From contig JAGLHT010000005.1 of the NCBI GenBank assembly GCA_023143455.1, positions 1-64,000 of the forward strand: a stretch of 64,000 nt of DNA, read 5' to 3'. The translations under genes were made by a program, and so were the position numbers. Source of the stretch: Desulfobacterales bacterium. GTDB lineage: Bacteria; Desulfobacterota; Desulfobacteria; Desulfobacterales; Desulfobacteraceae. This document shows positions 1-8,524 of this stretch, piece after piece (the stretch's first letter is position 1; every line of letters starts with the position of its first letter). A model generated the notes under the pieces. That model was not told the origin of the DNA. It did not search any database and saw only the letters and a list, made by a program, of their open reading frames with translations.

Positions 1-70
1 TGGTAGCCCTGTCTGCCCCTGACTTTTGCGTTAGCTTTTTCAATGTTTTCTTTATCTAAAGGAGGATAAA

Positions 71-607
71 ATGATTAAAAATAAATTTAAAAAGGTAAAG
101 ATAATTCTAATCATACTATGTCTAATTATATTCTTTTTAGGTATAAGATCGACAATGGTAAAGTATGATGTCACTGACGAGGCGATAATAAATGCAAGTC
201 CAGACGTTGTCTTTAACGCAGTCAAAGATGAAGCATGTGGGAAAACAAGCTGGTGGATGCCGCATCTTTCTTTAAAGCCTTGTGAAGAGTCTCTTTGTGG
301 CGTCGGTGATCTCATCGATGTAACCGTCCATGGTAAGCATCCAATAAAGTTCACAACAAAAACAGTTGAAATTAAAATGAACGAAATGATCAAAGGAAAT
401 TACATCGAAGGTGCATTCCGGGGGGAATCTGTATGGGAATTTAAAGACTTAGATGGTAAAACGAAGTTAAGTTTTCGGTGGCGTACTAAACCTGCGGGAT
501 TGTTGCTACGAATTTTGGCCCCTTTTTTACCTATTGAAAAAAATCATTCGGATGTGATGAAGGCGGGGTTTAATAATCTTAACAAATTTCTAGATCAAAA
601 ATCATAA
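71..607 (+). CDS. SRPBCC (START-like) family protein, membrane-anchored
   Basis: A 178-residue protein. Residues 8-27 form one hydrophobic segment (signal anchor or uncleaved signal) after a lysine-rich start. The rest reads like a START/polyketide-cyclase fold: a strand beginning near residue 35 (DEAIINASPDVVFNAVKD), a middle GDLIDVTVHG stretch, and a C-terminal amphipathic helix with the pattern found in lipid- or hydrophobic-ligand-binding SRPBCC proteins. No catalytic residues can be named, so the ligand is unknown. The start is supported by GGAGG 6 bases upstream. A GTTAGCT motif at 30-36 precedes it and an attC-like hairpin follows directly after the stop, so it may be an integron cassette gene. 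Family call is moderately sure; function is open. Confidence 0.6.
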   Translation: MIKNKFKKVKIILIILCLIIFFLGIRSTMVKYDVTDEAIINASPDVVFNAVKDEACGKTSWWMPHLSLKPCEESLCGVGDLIDVTVHGKHPIKFTTKTVEIKMNEMIKGNYIEGAFRGESVWEFKDLDGKTKLSFRWRTKPAGLLLRILAPFLPIEKNHSDVMKAGFNNLNKFLDQKS

Positions 608-667
608 AGCTAACAAGGCAAATTCAGCCGACGCAAAAAGCCGCGCGGCTGATTAGCAGCATTATGT
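608..667 (+). repeat. attC-like recombination site (possible integron 59-base element)
   Basis: Begins with AGCTAAC at 608-614, directly after a stop codon, and ends with GCATTATGT at 659-667. Inside are the inverted arms TCAGCCG (624-630) and CGGCTGA (646-652), and the outer bases also pair imperfectly. Order, 60-base length and position between two small accessory genes fit an attC site with degenerate core sites (consensus RYYYAAC and GTTRRRY). No integrase gene is in the window, so this is a structural inference. Confidence 0.45.
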
Positions 668-695
668 GCAAATATTATAAAATAAAGGACATATA

Positions 696-1262
696 ATGAG
701 AAAAGCAGAACATAAAGATAAGACCATTATAACAAATATTTTAGCGGTATCTTTTAAAAACGATCCTCAAGTTAATTGGTATTTGGAGGAATCAAGAAAT
801 AGAAACAAATTAAATATCCTGATAGATTATGTTTTTGAAGAAACAATAAGAAAAGGGGAGATTTATATTAGTGAAGACAATATGGCTACTGCCTTGTGGA
901 ATTCAGAGAAGGAAGAAATTATTTCCCTTAACTATATTTTTAGGAACCTCTCTTTTCTTTTCCGTATTGGAATAAAGAGTACGATAAGAATACTTAAAAT
1001 GAACAAATTAATTTACAGTCAATATCCAAAAAATGGAAGTTATTTTCACCTACATTTAATCGGTGTTTTGCCTGAAGCACAAGGGAAAGGACTTGCAAGT
1101 TCATTAATGAATCCAACATTAGCTAAAAAAAAGGGAAATAAAATTCCCGTATATCTTGAAACAGCAAATCCCAAAAACGTGGAGATATATAAAAGAAAAG
1201 GATTTAATGTTTTTAACACAATTCAGACAGAAAATATAACAATTTATTTTATGAAGACTTAA
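696..1262 (+). CDS. GNAT-family N-acetyltransferase
   Basis: A 188-residue protein of usual GNAT length. The acetyl-CoA binding motif A is visible near residues 124-140 as VLPEAQGKGLASSLM, matching the Q-x-x-G-x-G/A pyrophosphate loop. The C-terminal YLETANPKNVEIYKRKGFNV segment is the typical last strand-helix-strand (ETxNxxNxxxYxxxGF). It would transfer acetyl from acetyl-CoA to an amine; the acceptor cannot be told. The start has AAGGA upstream (ataaaggacatataATG). It follows the attC-like site at 608-667, and such acetyltransferases are common cassette cargo, which supports an accessory origin. Family call is secure; substrate unknown. Confidence 0.85.
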   Translation: MRKAEHKDKTIITNILAVSFKNDPQVNWYLEESRNRNKLNILIDYVFEETIRKGEIYISEDNMATALWNSEKEEIISLNYIFRNLSFLFRIGIKSTIRILKMNKLIYSQYPKNGSYFHLHLIGVLPEAQGKGLASSLMNPTLAKKKGNKIPVYLETANPKNVEIYKRKGFNVFNTIQTENITIYFMKT

Positions 1263-1695
1263 AATCTGTGTAAAATAATTGCTTACACGTCATACGGAGT
1301 TCGGAGGATTTGCAGGATTCACAGCCAGTAGGCTGATTTTGTTGAGGGATACAGACGCAGCTTCGCAACCCCACACGGCGCATAGCCGCGGTCGTTGAGA
1401 ACAAGAAGCAGTGAAAGAAACACATAACGAATAAGGATAGATTGTGTGAGGAACGAACCACGATCTTATCCGGTGGTTGGACAAGCCCGGCAAAATTTGT
1501 GTTGTAGTCTATATATAAGAAAATATCTGTTTTTGAATATGGAGAAGGTTATACGCCTTCAGAAAGATAGTCAAATTTAAGGCGCACTGGTGCAACAAAT
1601 CGTTGCTGACTACGCATTAGGCACCTATTATAGTGGTTTGGTAATGAAAATTTCTGTTAAACATCATAGCCAAACAATTTAAAAAGGATATAATT
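1263..1695. other. Non-coding stretch with a possible degenerate attC end
   Basis: No credible gene in 433 bases; two reverse-strand frames here overlap each other and have no family features. Base composition near 1290-1500 is richer in G+C than the flanking genes. Around 1592-1622 a small CAACAAATCGTTG hairpin is followed by GCATTAGGC, which resembles the right end of an attC site and lies upstream of the next gene. Too degenerate to call firmly. Confidence 0.3.
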
Positions 1696-2241
1696 ATGTC
1701 AGCTTTTTTTAAAATAACTTTTCTTGTTGTTTGGGTTTTTTTTATTCTTCCTTGGATTGGAATGGCAGCTTTTGTCATGGTTATACACGTTACGGATAGC
1801 TTTGAAATTGGTATATTTGTTTCAATTTTATTTTGTATACTTTCATCGGTGATTCTTTTAAGAATTTATAGTTTTTTTGCTAAACGTGCAGCCAATGTGA
1901 TTGTTGAATCTATAGCATTAAAACACGGCTTAAAAGATGAATATTTTTGTTATAATGATATGACAAAAATAGGTTTTATAATCGATAATACTCACCAAAA
2001 AGTTTATATAGGGAAGGCAAACAATGGAGTGGTTTTAAGTTTTTCTGAAATATCAAGTATTGAATGGGAAGATATCCCTGTCGAAATAGGAAACAGACTT
2101 CGTAGTAATCCTCGCTTTCGTCATAGCCTTCACTTAAGGACAACGAATTTCAAATTTCCATCGGTTGATTTTCTTTGTCCTAATAGGCGATCACAAGAAG
2201 AAGCATTTCAGAAAATCAGAGCCGCGCTTAAAATTTCATAA
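1696..2241 (+). CDS. Membrane protein of unknown function (DUF4755-like layout)
   Basis: A 181-residue protein with two hydrophobic segments (about residues 5-30 and 36-58), then a basic turn and a soluble domain of about 120 residues. The soluble part has an FIIDNTHQKVYIG strand and an EISSIEWEDI strand, a pattern I associate with small membrane proteins carrying a PH-like or DUF4755 domain. No enzymatic motif is visible. The start has AAGGA 7 bases upstream. It is the third small accessory gene in a row on this strand and may belong to the same cassette-like set. Real gene likely; function unknown. Confidence 0.55.
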   Translation: MSAFFKITFLVVWVFFILPWIGMAAFVMVIHVTDSFEIGIFVSILFCILSSVILLRIYSFFAKRAANVIVESIALKHGLKDEYFCYNDMTKIGFIIDNTHQKVYIGKANNGVVLSFSEISSIEWEDIPVEIGNRLRSNPRFRHSLHLRTTNFKFPSVDFLCPNRRSQEEAFQKIRAALKIS

Positions 2242-2913
2242 GCAACTGTTTGAAACAAAATTAGGATAGGTGATCATTCCTCGATATTTTTGACACCCAG
2301 TTAAGCCACTTTTTATTTCATATGAAAATATTTCCGCAGTTATGTATTATTATCCGAAGGCGGAATATCCCGAGCTTGGAATAGTTTAGGATACCAAGAC
2401 AATGCTTTATCAAAATTTTAATGGAGGCTGCTTTAAGATCTAGGTGCTAATAAATACAAATTAATAATTATCCATAGAATTTAAAATTATCATATCAAAT
2501 CTTGGCTGCATTACAAGCAACTAATGCTGTGTCTGATTGTCTTTTCTGGAGCATTCGGTTATTATTTTTTTTGTTTTTTAAAAAAATGTTCAGCCGGTGG
2601 AAGAAAAGACAATCAGATGCAGTATGGGTTAAACCAATGCATCAAAATTTGTAATATTCTAAGCTAAATTTTCTTATGGCAAATATACAGCACCACCATA
2701 ATCCACTGTCTAAATAAAACTATAATTATTTACCGGGTAATTATGTGTTTGACATTATGATTAAATTTTAATAATTTATCAAAAATTAATAAACCCTTTA
2801 AATTAAATAAAAAAATATACTTTAAAGTGGTTTTATAAAGTAAATATAAAAGGATGGCATCTCCTTTTTGAAAAACGATGCATAATTGTTTTTAGCAAAA
2901 TTAAGGTGAGGTT
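2242..2913. other. Long AT-rich intergenic region upstream of the sulfate permease
   Basis: About 670 bases with no usable reading frame. It contains the 16-bp inverted repeat listed separately (2532-2617). The stretch 2700-2913 is very AT-rich and should hold the permease promoter, but no convincing -35/-10 pair was found. Confidence 0.6.
2532..2617. repeat. Perfect 16-bp inverted repeat with 54-base spacer
   Basis: TCTGATTGTCTTTTCT at 2532-2547 is exactly complementary to AGAAAAGACAATCAGA at 2602-2617. The spacer has a T-run then an A-run that could itself fold. It may be a small palindromic element (MITE-like), a terminator for the upstream gene, or an operator. No second copy was found in the window. 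Confidence 0.7.
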
Positions 2914-5079
2914 ATGTTAACAAAATTTTTCCCGTTCCTGTTATGGTTTAACGACTATAACAAAGAAAAACTAAGCGCGGATATAATTGCCGGAATTACA
3001 GTTGCCATGGTTCTTATTCCGCAATCCATGGCTTATGCCCAGCTTGCCGGACTTCCTGCGTATTATGGTTTATACGCAGCATTTTTACCACCAATGGTGG
3101 CATCACTTTTTGGATCAAGTCGCCAGCTTGCAACCGGTCCTGTTGCAGTAGTATCACTTATGTCTGCAGCATCCTTAGAACCTCTGGCAACAGCCGGAGG
3201 ACCAGAGTTTATTGCCTATTCAATTATTCTGGCATTAACTGTGGGATGCTTTCAGTTATTCTTAGGGGTATTCAAACTTGGGCTTGTAGTAAATCTTCTT
3301 TCTCACCCGGTTGTGAATGGTTTTACAAATGCAGCAGCAATTGTTATTGCCTCATCACAATTTTCAAAATTATTCGGGGTATATGTTGATAAGGCGCCCC
3401 ACCATTATCAAACCATAATAAATGTATGCAAATCAGCTTTTCATTACACGCATTTTCCAACACTTTTAATAGGAATTTTAGCTATCGTTATTATGGTTGG
3501 CTTAAAACGTGTGAACCCTAAAATACCTAATGTCCTTGTTGCAGTCGCTGTAACTATTCTGATTTCCAAATTTACAGGTTTTAACAACAATAAGTTTATT
3601 GCTCTTGAAAACATCAAAGATCCAAAAATTATTCAAAGGATTAATGAATTTAATAATGATGTTAATAATATAGAAACGTTGAGTACAAAAAGAGCAGGTT
3701 TAAACAATGAACTTAAGGCTGCTCATGATAAGTCAGAAAGGCATGGTATTAATACCACTTCTACGGCGATTCTTGATATTGAACATAAGCTTGCTTTGAT
3801 ACAAGCCAAAATAGATCGTTTGACTGGAGCTGCTCATGTGAAAAGAGAAAACCTTAGGCTGGTTCATTTTGCAGTTTCAAAAAATGCAGGTGAAACCCCT
3901 TCTTTTTATACAGACTCTACATTACCTAATGGGCTTGAAACTGATGGTCACAAATGGAGAATAAAAGTTACAAACAAGCCATTGAACATAGCTAACCTGC
4001 AAATGATTGGAGCTGGTGCTGTTGTTGGTGATATTCCAAAAGGTCTTAAAATCGGAATACCTAAAGCTCCTAAAAATTCATCTTATTTGGCAGCTTTTTT
4101 GCAACTGTTTCCTTTTGCCGTAATAATTTCCCTTCTTGGTTTTATGGAGGCAATTGCAATTGCAAAATCCATGGCAGCTAAAACAGGTCAAAGATTAGAC
4201 CCAAATCAGGAGCTTATCGGTCAGGGTCTTGCAAACATAATTGGTTCCTTTGGACAGAGTTATGCAGTATCCGGTTCATTCTCCCGATCTGCTGTTAACC
4301 TCCAGGCAAATGCGGTCAGTGGTGTTTCTTCTGTTATAACAAGCCTCATGGTTGCAATAACTCTGCTTTTTTTAACTCCACTTCTTTATCATTTACCCCA
4401 GGCTGTTCTTGCAGCAGTTATCATGATGGCTGTTATTGGTCTCATAAATACTCAAGGTTTTGTGCACGCATGGAAAGCAAAACGCTCTGACGGAATTATT
4501 TCCATTATCGCATTTGTCTGCACACTCTATTTTGCTCCACATCTTGAAGAAGGTATAATGGTAGGTGTTGCCCTAACTTTTGCTCTTTTTATTTACAAGA
4601 ACTTAAGGCCAAAAGTAGCTCTTCTATCAAAATCCCCGGACGATACCCTTACAGATGCTATTAAAGACGATCTAAAAGAATGTGATCATATTGCTATTGT
4701 TAGATTTGACGGCGCTCTAATTTTTACAAACGCAACTTATCTTGAAGACAAAGTACTAGAATACATTGTAAAAAAACCCGATCTTTTGCACATTCTAATA
4801 GAATCAAGTGGTATAAATGACCTTGATGCTTCTGGTGAGGATGCACTCTCAATACTTGTTGATACTGTGCGTGGAAGTTATCGTGAAATATCATTCTGTG
4901 GTCTAAAAGAAGGAGTTCTTGCGGTATTAAAAAGAACTCATCTTATCGATAAAATAGGTGAGGAAAATTTATATCCTAATTCAAGAAGAGCATTAGAATC
5001 AATTCATAAAAAGATCCATGAGACAGAAGGTTGTGACAAATGTCCATTAAGAGCTTATGTATCATCATGTATTACTTAA
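2914..5079 (+). CDS. SulP-family sulfate/anion permease with C-terminal STAS domain
   Basis: A 721-residue inner-membrane transporter. The N-terminus carries the SulP signature (ADIIAGITVAMVLIPQSMAYA and AGLPAYYGLYAAFLPP), followed by many hydrophobic segments to about residue 570. Residues about 575-690 form a cytoplasmic STAS domain (HIAIVRFDGALIFTNATYLEDK). SulP proteins move sulfate or other anions, often with Na+ or H+; in a sulfate reducer import of the electron acceptor is a reasonable job, but the anion is inferred. An unusual hydrophilic insert of about 130 residues (230-365), partly heptad-like, interrupts the membrane domain; the tail ends with three cysteines (CDKCPLRAYVSSC). RBS AGGTGAGG precedes the ATG. 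A terminator follows at 5121-5150. Confidence 0.92.
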   Translation: MLTKFFPFLLWFNDYNKEKLSADIIAGITVAMVLIPQSMAYAQLAGLPAYYGLYAAFLPPMVASLFGSSRQLATGPVAVVSLMSAASLEPLATAGGPEFIAYSIILALTVGCFQLFLGVFKLGLVVNLLSHPVVNGFTNAAAIVIASSQFSKLFGVYVDKAPHHYQTIINVCKSAFHYTHFPTLLIGILAIVIMVGLKRVNPKIPNVLVAVAVTILISKFTGFNNNKFIALENIKDPKIIQRINEFNNDVNNIETLSTKRAGLNNELKAAHDKSERHGINTTSTAILDIEHKLALIQAKIDRLTGAAHVKRENLRLVHFAVSKNAGETPSFYTDSTLPNGLETDGHKWRIKVTNKPLNIANLQMIGAGAVVGDIPKGLKIGIPKAPKNSSYLAAFLQLFPFAVIISLLGFMEAIAIAKSMAAKTGQRLDPNQELIGQGLANIIGSFGQSYAVSGSFSRSAVNLQANAVSGVSSVITSLMVAITLLFLTPLLYHLPQAVLAAVIMMAVIGLINTQGFVHAWKAKRSDGIISIIAFVCTLYFAPHLEEGIMVGVALTFALFIYKNLRPKVALLSKSPDDTLTDAIKDDLKECDHIAIVRFDGALIFTNATYLEDKVLEYIVKKPDLLHILIESSGINDLDASGEDALSILVDTVRGSYREISFCGLKEGVLAVLKRTHLIDKIGEENLYPNSRRALESIHKKIHETEGCDKCPLRAYVSSCIT

Positions 5080-5120
5080 TTAATATTGATAGGTTATTAA
5101 AATAAGAATCTACTAATCAA

Positions 5121-5150
5121 CCCAGGGCACAAAGCGCCCGGGGGGTTTTT
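5121..5150 (+). terminator. Rho-independent terminator after the SulP gene
   Basis: CCAGGGC pairs with GCCCGGG (one mismatch) across a short loop and is followed by more G and then TTTTT. It lies about 40 bases past the permease stop. Confidence 0.7.
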
Positions 5151-5159
5151 GACCTAACT

Positions 5160-6383
5160 TTGGATGGTAAAAAAACAGAACTGGCAAACAAACAAAAAAT
5201 GCTTATACCCTCTCCCCAAAAAAAAGTATTTATAACTCTTTTTTTTACAATCTTCATAACAGTAACCGGAGTTGGAATTGTAGTCCCTCTTCTTCCAATT
5301 TTTGCCCATGAAATGGGTGCTTCAGGTCTTTATATTGGCATGGTCTTTGGTTCATTCTCTCTTTCAAGAACTATTCTCTTGCCTGTTTTTGGAAGACTCT
5401 CAGATAAAAAAGGGAGAAAACCATTTATACTTGCAGGGCTTCTAGGTTATGCCATAACTTCTTTGGCTTTTATGTTTACTACTAATGTTGAATCGCTTAT
5501 TATAGTCCGTTTTTTTCAAGGAATCGCTTCTGCTATGATCATGCCTGTTGTTCAGGCATATGTCGGTGAAATTACTGATAAAGGCAGTGAAGGATATTCC
5601 ATGGGGCTTTTTAATATGTCCATGTTTGCAAGCCTAAGCCTTGGACCTTTGATCGGTGGTGTTTTAAAAGACGCTTTTTCTATGAATTTTGCCTTTGGGT
5701 GTATGGGTGTTTTTTCTGCTGCTGGGCTTTTTCTAAGTATTATTTTCCTCCCTTCTGCTGACAAAGAAGATATCTCAGCACGAGAGCAAACTCCTGTATC
5801 ACTCTTATTGCTTATAAAAAACCTTGATATTCTTGCACTTATTTCAGTCAGACTTGCCTATACAGCATGTATCGGAGTTATCTGGTGTTTTGTTCCTCTT
5901 TTTGCAGATAAAGCATTTTCTCTTTCAAGCACTGAAACCGGCTTTCTTCTAATGTTTGGTATTTTTATAAGTGGCATTTTAAATCTGCCAATGGGTTATA
6001 TTGCTGATCGAGTGAATAAAAATGTTATGGTTATAACAGGTGGAATATTATGCACTTTTGCCATGTATCTTCTTACAATATCTGTTTCATACTATGATCT
6101 TGTAATAAGTGTTGCTGTATTTGGATTTGGCGGTGGTATTTCCAATCCTGCGTTAATGGCACTTGCAGTTCTTAAGGGTCAAGAAACCAGTGCAATGGCA
6201 TCTGTTATTTCGTTGATTACTGTTGGTCACAGCCTTGGAATGTTCATAGGCTCCGTAGTTGCCGGTATTATTATGGATCTTTCAAGCTTAAGCTATGTCT
6301 TCCCTTGCGGGCTTATATTAATGGCAACAGGAGTACTTGCTTTTATAATGTTAACAAAAATCAGCAAAAATACTCTTGCCTAA
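5160..6383 (+). CDS. Major facilitator superfamily transporter (drug-efflux type)
   Basis: A 407-residue protein with about 12 membrane segments. The loop between segments 2 and 3 carries MFS motif A (GRLSDKKGRKPFIL), and GPLIGG is typical of the antiporter motif C region. The size and motifs resemble proton-coupled drug or metabolite exporters; the substrate is unknown. The longest frame begins with TTG at 5160, which has no clear ribosome site; an internal ATG at 5199 (MLIPSPQKKVF) is an equally plausible start. The 3' end overlaps the convergent MetE/UroD-like gene by 23 bases. Confidence 0.85.
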   Translation: MDGKKTELANKQKMLIPSPQKKVFITLFFTIFITVTGVGIVVPLLPIFAHEMGASGLYIGMVFGSFSLSRTILLPVFGRLSDKKGRKPFILAGLLGYAITSLAFMFTTNVESLIIVRFFQGIASAMIMPVVQAYVGEITDKGSEGYSMGLFNMSMFASLSLGPLIGGVLKDAFSMNFAFGCMGVFSAAGLFLSIIFLPSADKEDISAREQTPVSLLLLIKNLDILALISVRLAYTACIGVIWCFVPLFADKAFSLSSTETGFLLMFGIFISGILNLPMGYIADRVNKNVMVITGGILCTFAMYLLTISVSYYDLVISVAVFGFGGGISNPALMALAVLKGQETSAMASVISLITVGHSLGMFIGSVVAGIIMDLSSLSYVFPCGLILMATGVLAFIMLTKISKNTLA

Positions 6384-7446
6384 CCCTCTCAGACAAGCCT
6401 TTTGTTAATTCAAGTACCTTTTTTGCTGCTTCAAAACTTATCGAACCTGTGCCACAGCTTGGAGTAATAAAAATCTGCTCCAATAACAATTGTTTATCAA
6501 GTCCTATTGCCTGAGCATGTTTAAGTTGCGCTTCAAATTTTGAGAACAATGTTTCAACACTTTCTTCTTCAATTATATCTTCCTTATGGGTCGGTACTAT
6601 CCCCCACGCTAACAGAGACCCTCTTTTTAAATATTTTTTTATATGATCAGGAAATAAAATAAATTTTTCAAAATATGAATATGCATCAAAGCTTATAACA
6701 TCAATTTTTGATTCAAGCAGCACATCCCATTGAGTGTTTGCACATACATGAACACCAGAAAACCCGCCTTCACTATGAACAGCATCTACTATTTCTTCTA
6801 AGGTCTCTGTTACATCTTCTTTTGTAATTGTTATATACGTGGAAGCCCCAAACCCTGCAAGACTTGGCTCATCAATAAAGATAATTGGGATCGCTCCTCT
6901 TTTTCTATATTCCTTTGCCTGCCATTTTGCATTCATAGCAAGTTTTTTTACAAAAACCTCCCTTAACTGCTCATTATAAAAAACAGATCTGTCAGTTTGA
7001 TCTTTTATACTAATGCCAAAGGTTACAGGTCCTGTGACCTGACCTTTAAGCGCAACACAAGGGACTTCTTTTTTATCAAGCTTCTCGTCAACCTGACGCA
7101 AAAACTCTTTAAAGCCCTTACCTGTTTCAGGAGTAAAAGAAAAGATAGAAGAATCTATTTCTGCGCCCCCTTCACTAACTGCAAAATACTCTTCAAAAAA
7201 TGCCAGATATTCCTCATCAAATCCTTGTTTTGTTGTATCAAGGTAAGACTTGCCTTCTTTTTGGACAAGCCCTGGCAACCCGGACATAAACTGCTCCATC
7301 ATGCCTTCTTTTGTAAATATAGGAAGTTGTGGCCACAAAGGTATTTCAGGAGTATATTCAAAAATAAGCTCTGTTGCCTCTTTATGGTTATTCATAGGTA
7401 AACTGCCAATAAGAACCGGAAGGCAATTTGGTTTGAAGTTTTTCAT
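6361..7446 (-). CDS. UroD/MetE-like (cobalamin-independent methionine synthase superfamily) protein
   Basis: A 361-residue protein of the UROD/MetE TIM-barrel superfamily. Visible landmarks are the N-terminal PVLIGSLPM strand, PEIPLWPQLP, the GVHVCANTQW segment matching the metal-ligand histidine/cysteine region of MetE, and the C-terminal ITPSCGTGSISFEAAKKVLE, which matches the TPSCG..S motif of methyltransferases that bind zinc. It is half the length of true MetE and lacks the N-terminal duplicate, like the short archaeal-type enzymes. Methyl transfer to a thiol is therefore the best guess; the methyl donor and acceptor are not known. A promoter (TTGACA-17-TTATAT) and a palindrome lie upstream. 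Confidence 0.75.
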   Translation of the reverse strand: MKNFKPNCLPVLIGSLPMNNHKEATELIFEYTPEIPLWPQLPIFTKEGMMEQFMSGLPGLVQKEGKSYLDTTKQGFDEEYLAFFEEYFAVSEGGAEIDSSIFSFTPETGKGFKEFLRQVDEKLDKKEVPCVALKGQVTGPVTFGISIKDQTDRSVFYNEQLREVFVKKLAMNAKWQAKEYRKRGAIPIIFIDEPSLAGFGASTYITITKEDVTETLEEIVDAVHSEGGFSGVHVCANTQWDVLLESKIDVISFDAYSYFEKFILFPDHIKKYLKRGSLLAWGIVPTHKEDIIEEESVETLFSKFEAQLKHAQAIGLDKQLLLEQIFITPSCGTGSISFEAAKKVLELTKGLSERVRQEYFC

Positions 7447-7472
7447 AGTTTAATAATCCTTTTTTTATAACA

Positions 7473-7524
7473 TATAAACATATATTAATATGTTTATATA
7501 ATACAAAAAACAGAGCCTTGTCAA
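7473..7524 (-). promoter_or_regulatory. Promoter with overlapping palindrome for the MetE/UroD-like gene
   Basis: On the minus strand TTGACA (7519-7524) and TTATAT (7496-7501) are 17 bases apart. Overlapping the -10 and start region, TATAAACATAT (7473-7483) is the exact complement of ATATGTTTATA (7488-7498), an operator-like inverted repeat. Confidence 0.5.
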
Positions 7525-7565
7525 CCAATAAAAGCTAATCTTTAATTAATGGAAAGATCCTCCTG

Positions 7566-7595
7566 TTGACTAATTATTATAGTTTTTGCTATCAT
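7566..7595 (+). promoter_or_regulatory. Sigma70-type promoter for the LURP-one-related gene
   Basis: TTGACT (7566-7571) and TATCAT (7590-7595) with an 18-base spacer, about 70 bases upstream of the chosen start at 7665. It points away from the minus-strand promoter, making a divergent control region. Confidence 0.45.
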
Positions 7596-7664
7596 ATCCA
7601 AATCTTTTAAAATTTTGTTAGGGTGAACCATGTGTTTAAAAACAAACAACAAAAGGAAAAAACA

Positions 7665-8252
7665 ATGAACACAGCACTAAGTAGAAATCTCTATCTAGTA
7701 AAAGAACACGTTGGAATGTTTAAAGCAGCCAACAACTATGACATCTATGATCCAGAAACCAATGAAATCATCATGGAATGCAGGGAGGACAACTTGGGCA
7801 TCTTTACTAAACTCCTAAGATTTACAGACTATAAGAGGATGACCCCTTTTGACGTACAAATCAGAACTCCTGAAGGGCAGCAGATTGTTCGCGTAAAAAG
7901 GGGGATATCAATCTTTCTATCAAAAGTAGAGGTTCTTGACGAAAATGATCAAGTTGTTGGTATGTTCAAGCAAAAGTTTTTCTCTATTGGCGGAGCATTT
8001 ACTGTTTTCGATGCCAATGAAGAACCAGTATGTCAACTCAAAGGGAAATGGACCGGGTGGAATTTTAAATTCATGACCAATGAAACAGAGCTTGCCCACG
8101 TCAGTAAAAAATGGGCTGGTCTTGGCAAAGAACTATTCACCAGCGCAGACAATTATGTACTGAAGATATCTGAGACCATACCTTCTGATCATGTAGCTCG
8201 GCAGCTCATTGTTGCTGCTGTAATGTGTATTGACATGGTTCTCAAGGAATAA
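7665..8252 (+). CDS. LURP-one-related / scramblase-like family protein
   Basis: A 195-residue soluble protein. The repeated short strands (YDIYDPETNEIIMECRED, VQIRTPEGQQIVRVKRG, VEVLDENDQVVGMFKQK, FTVFDANEEPVCQLKGKW) followed by a hydrophobic C-terminal helix give the 12-strand-barrel-plus-helix pattern of the LURP-one/phospholipid-scramblase fold. The biochemical role of bacterial members is not known to me. An upstream GTG at 7623 extends the frame, but the ATG at 7665 has AAGGA at proper distance and is preferred. It stands alone with its own promoter. Fold call good, function unassigned. Confidence 0.75.
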   Translation: MNTALSRNLYLVKEHVGMFKAANNYDIYDPETNEIIMECREDNLGIFTKLLRFTDYKRMTPFDVQIRTPEGQQIVRVKRGISIFLSKVEVLDENDQVVGMFKQKFFSIGGAFTVFDANEEPVCQLKGKWTGWNFKFMTNETELAHVSKKWAGLGKELFTSADNYVLKISETIPSDHVARQLIVAAVMCIDMVLKE

Positions 8253-8524
8253 ATTTGAACCTTTCTCTTTAAAAGACACACTTAAAGGATTAAAACCAAC
8301 GAGATAGCCCAGGCGTCCTCCTCTGGACCGGGAAAAAATAACCTTGTTCACACACAGGGACTCATATAGACTCCCCTGCCCGTCTTATTAAAGGCTAAAT
8401 AGACGATTTAACAAATTTTAGCTGAAGAAAAATCAAAATAGCTTTATAAAATTAATTTGATAGATTATTATAAAAAACAGGTTTATAAATATTGTCAGGC
8501 ATTATTAAAAAACAGGAGCAAATA

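Noticed and set aside
1249-1493. Two overlapping reverse-strand frames
   Set aside because: Low complexity cysteine-rich translations without RBS or family motifs; they lie in the non-coding gap.
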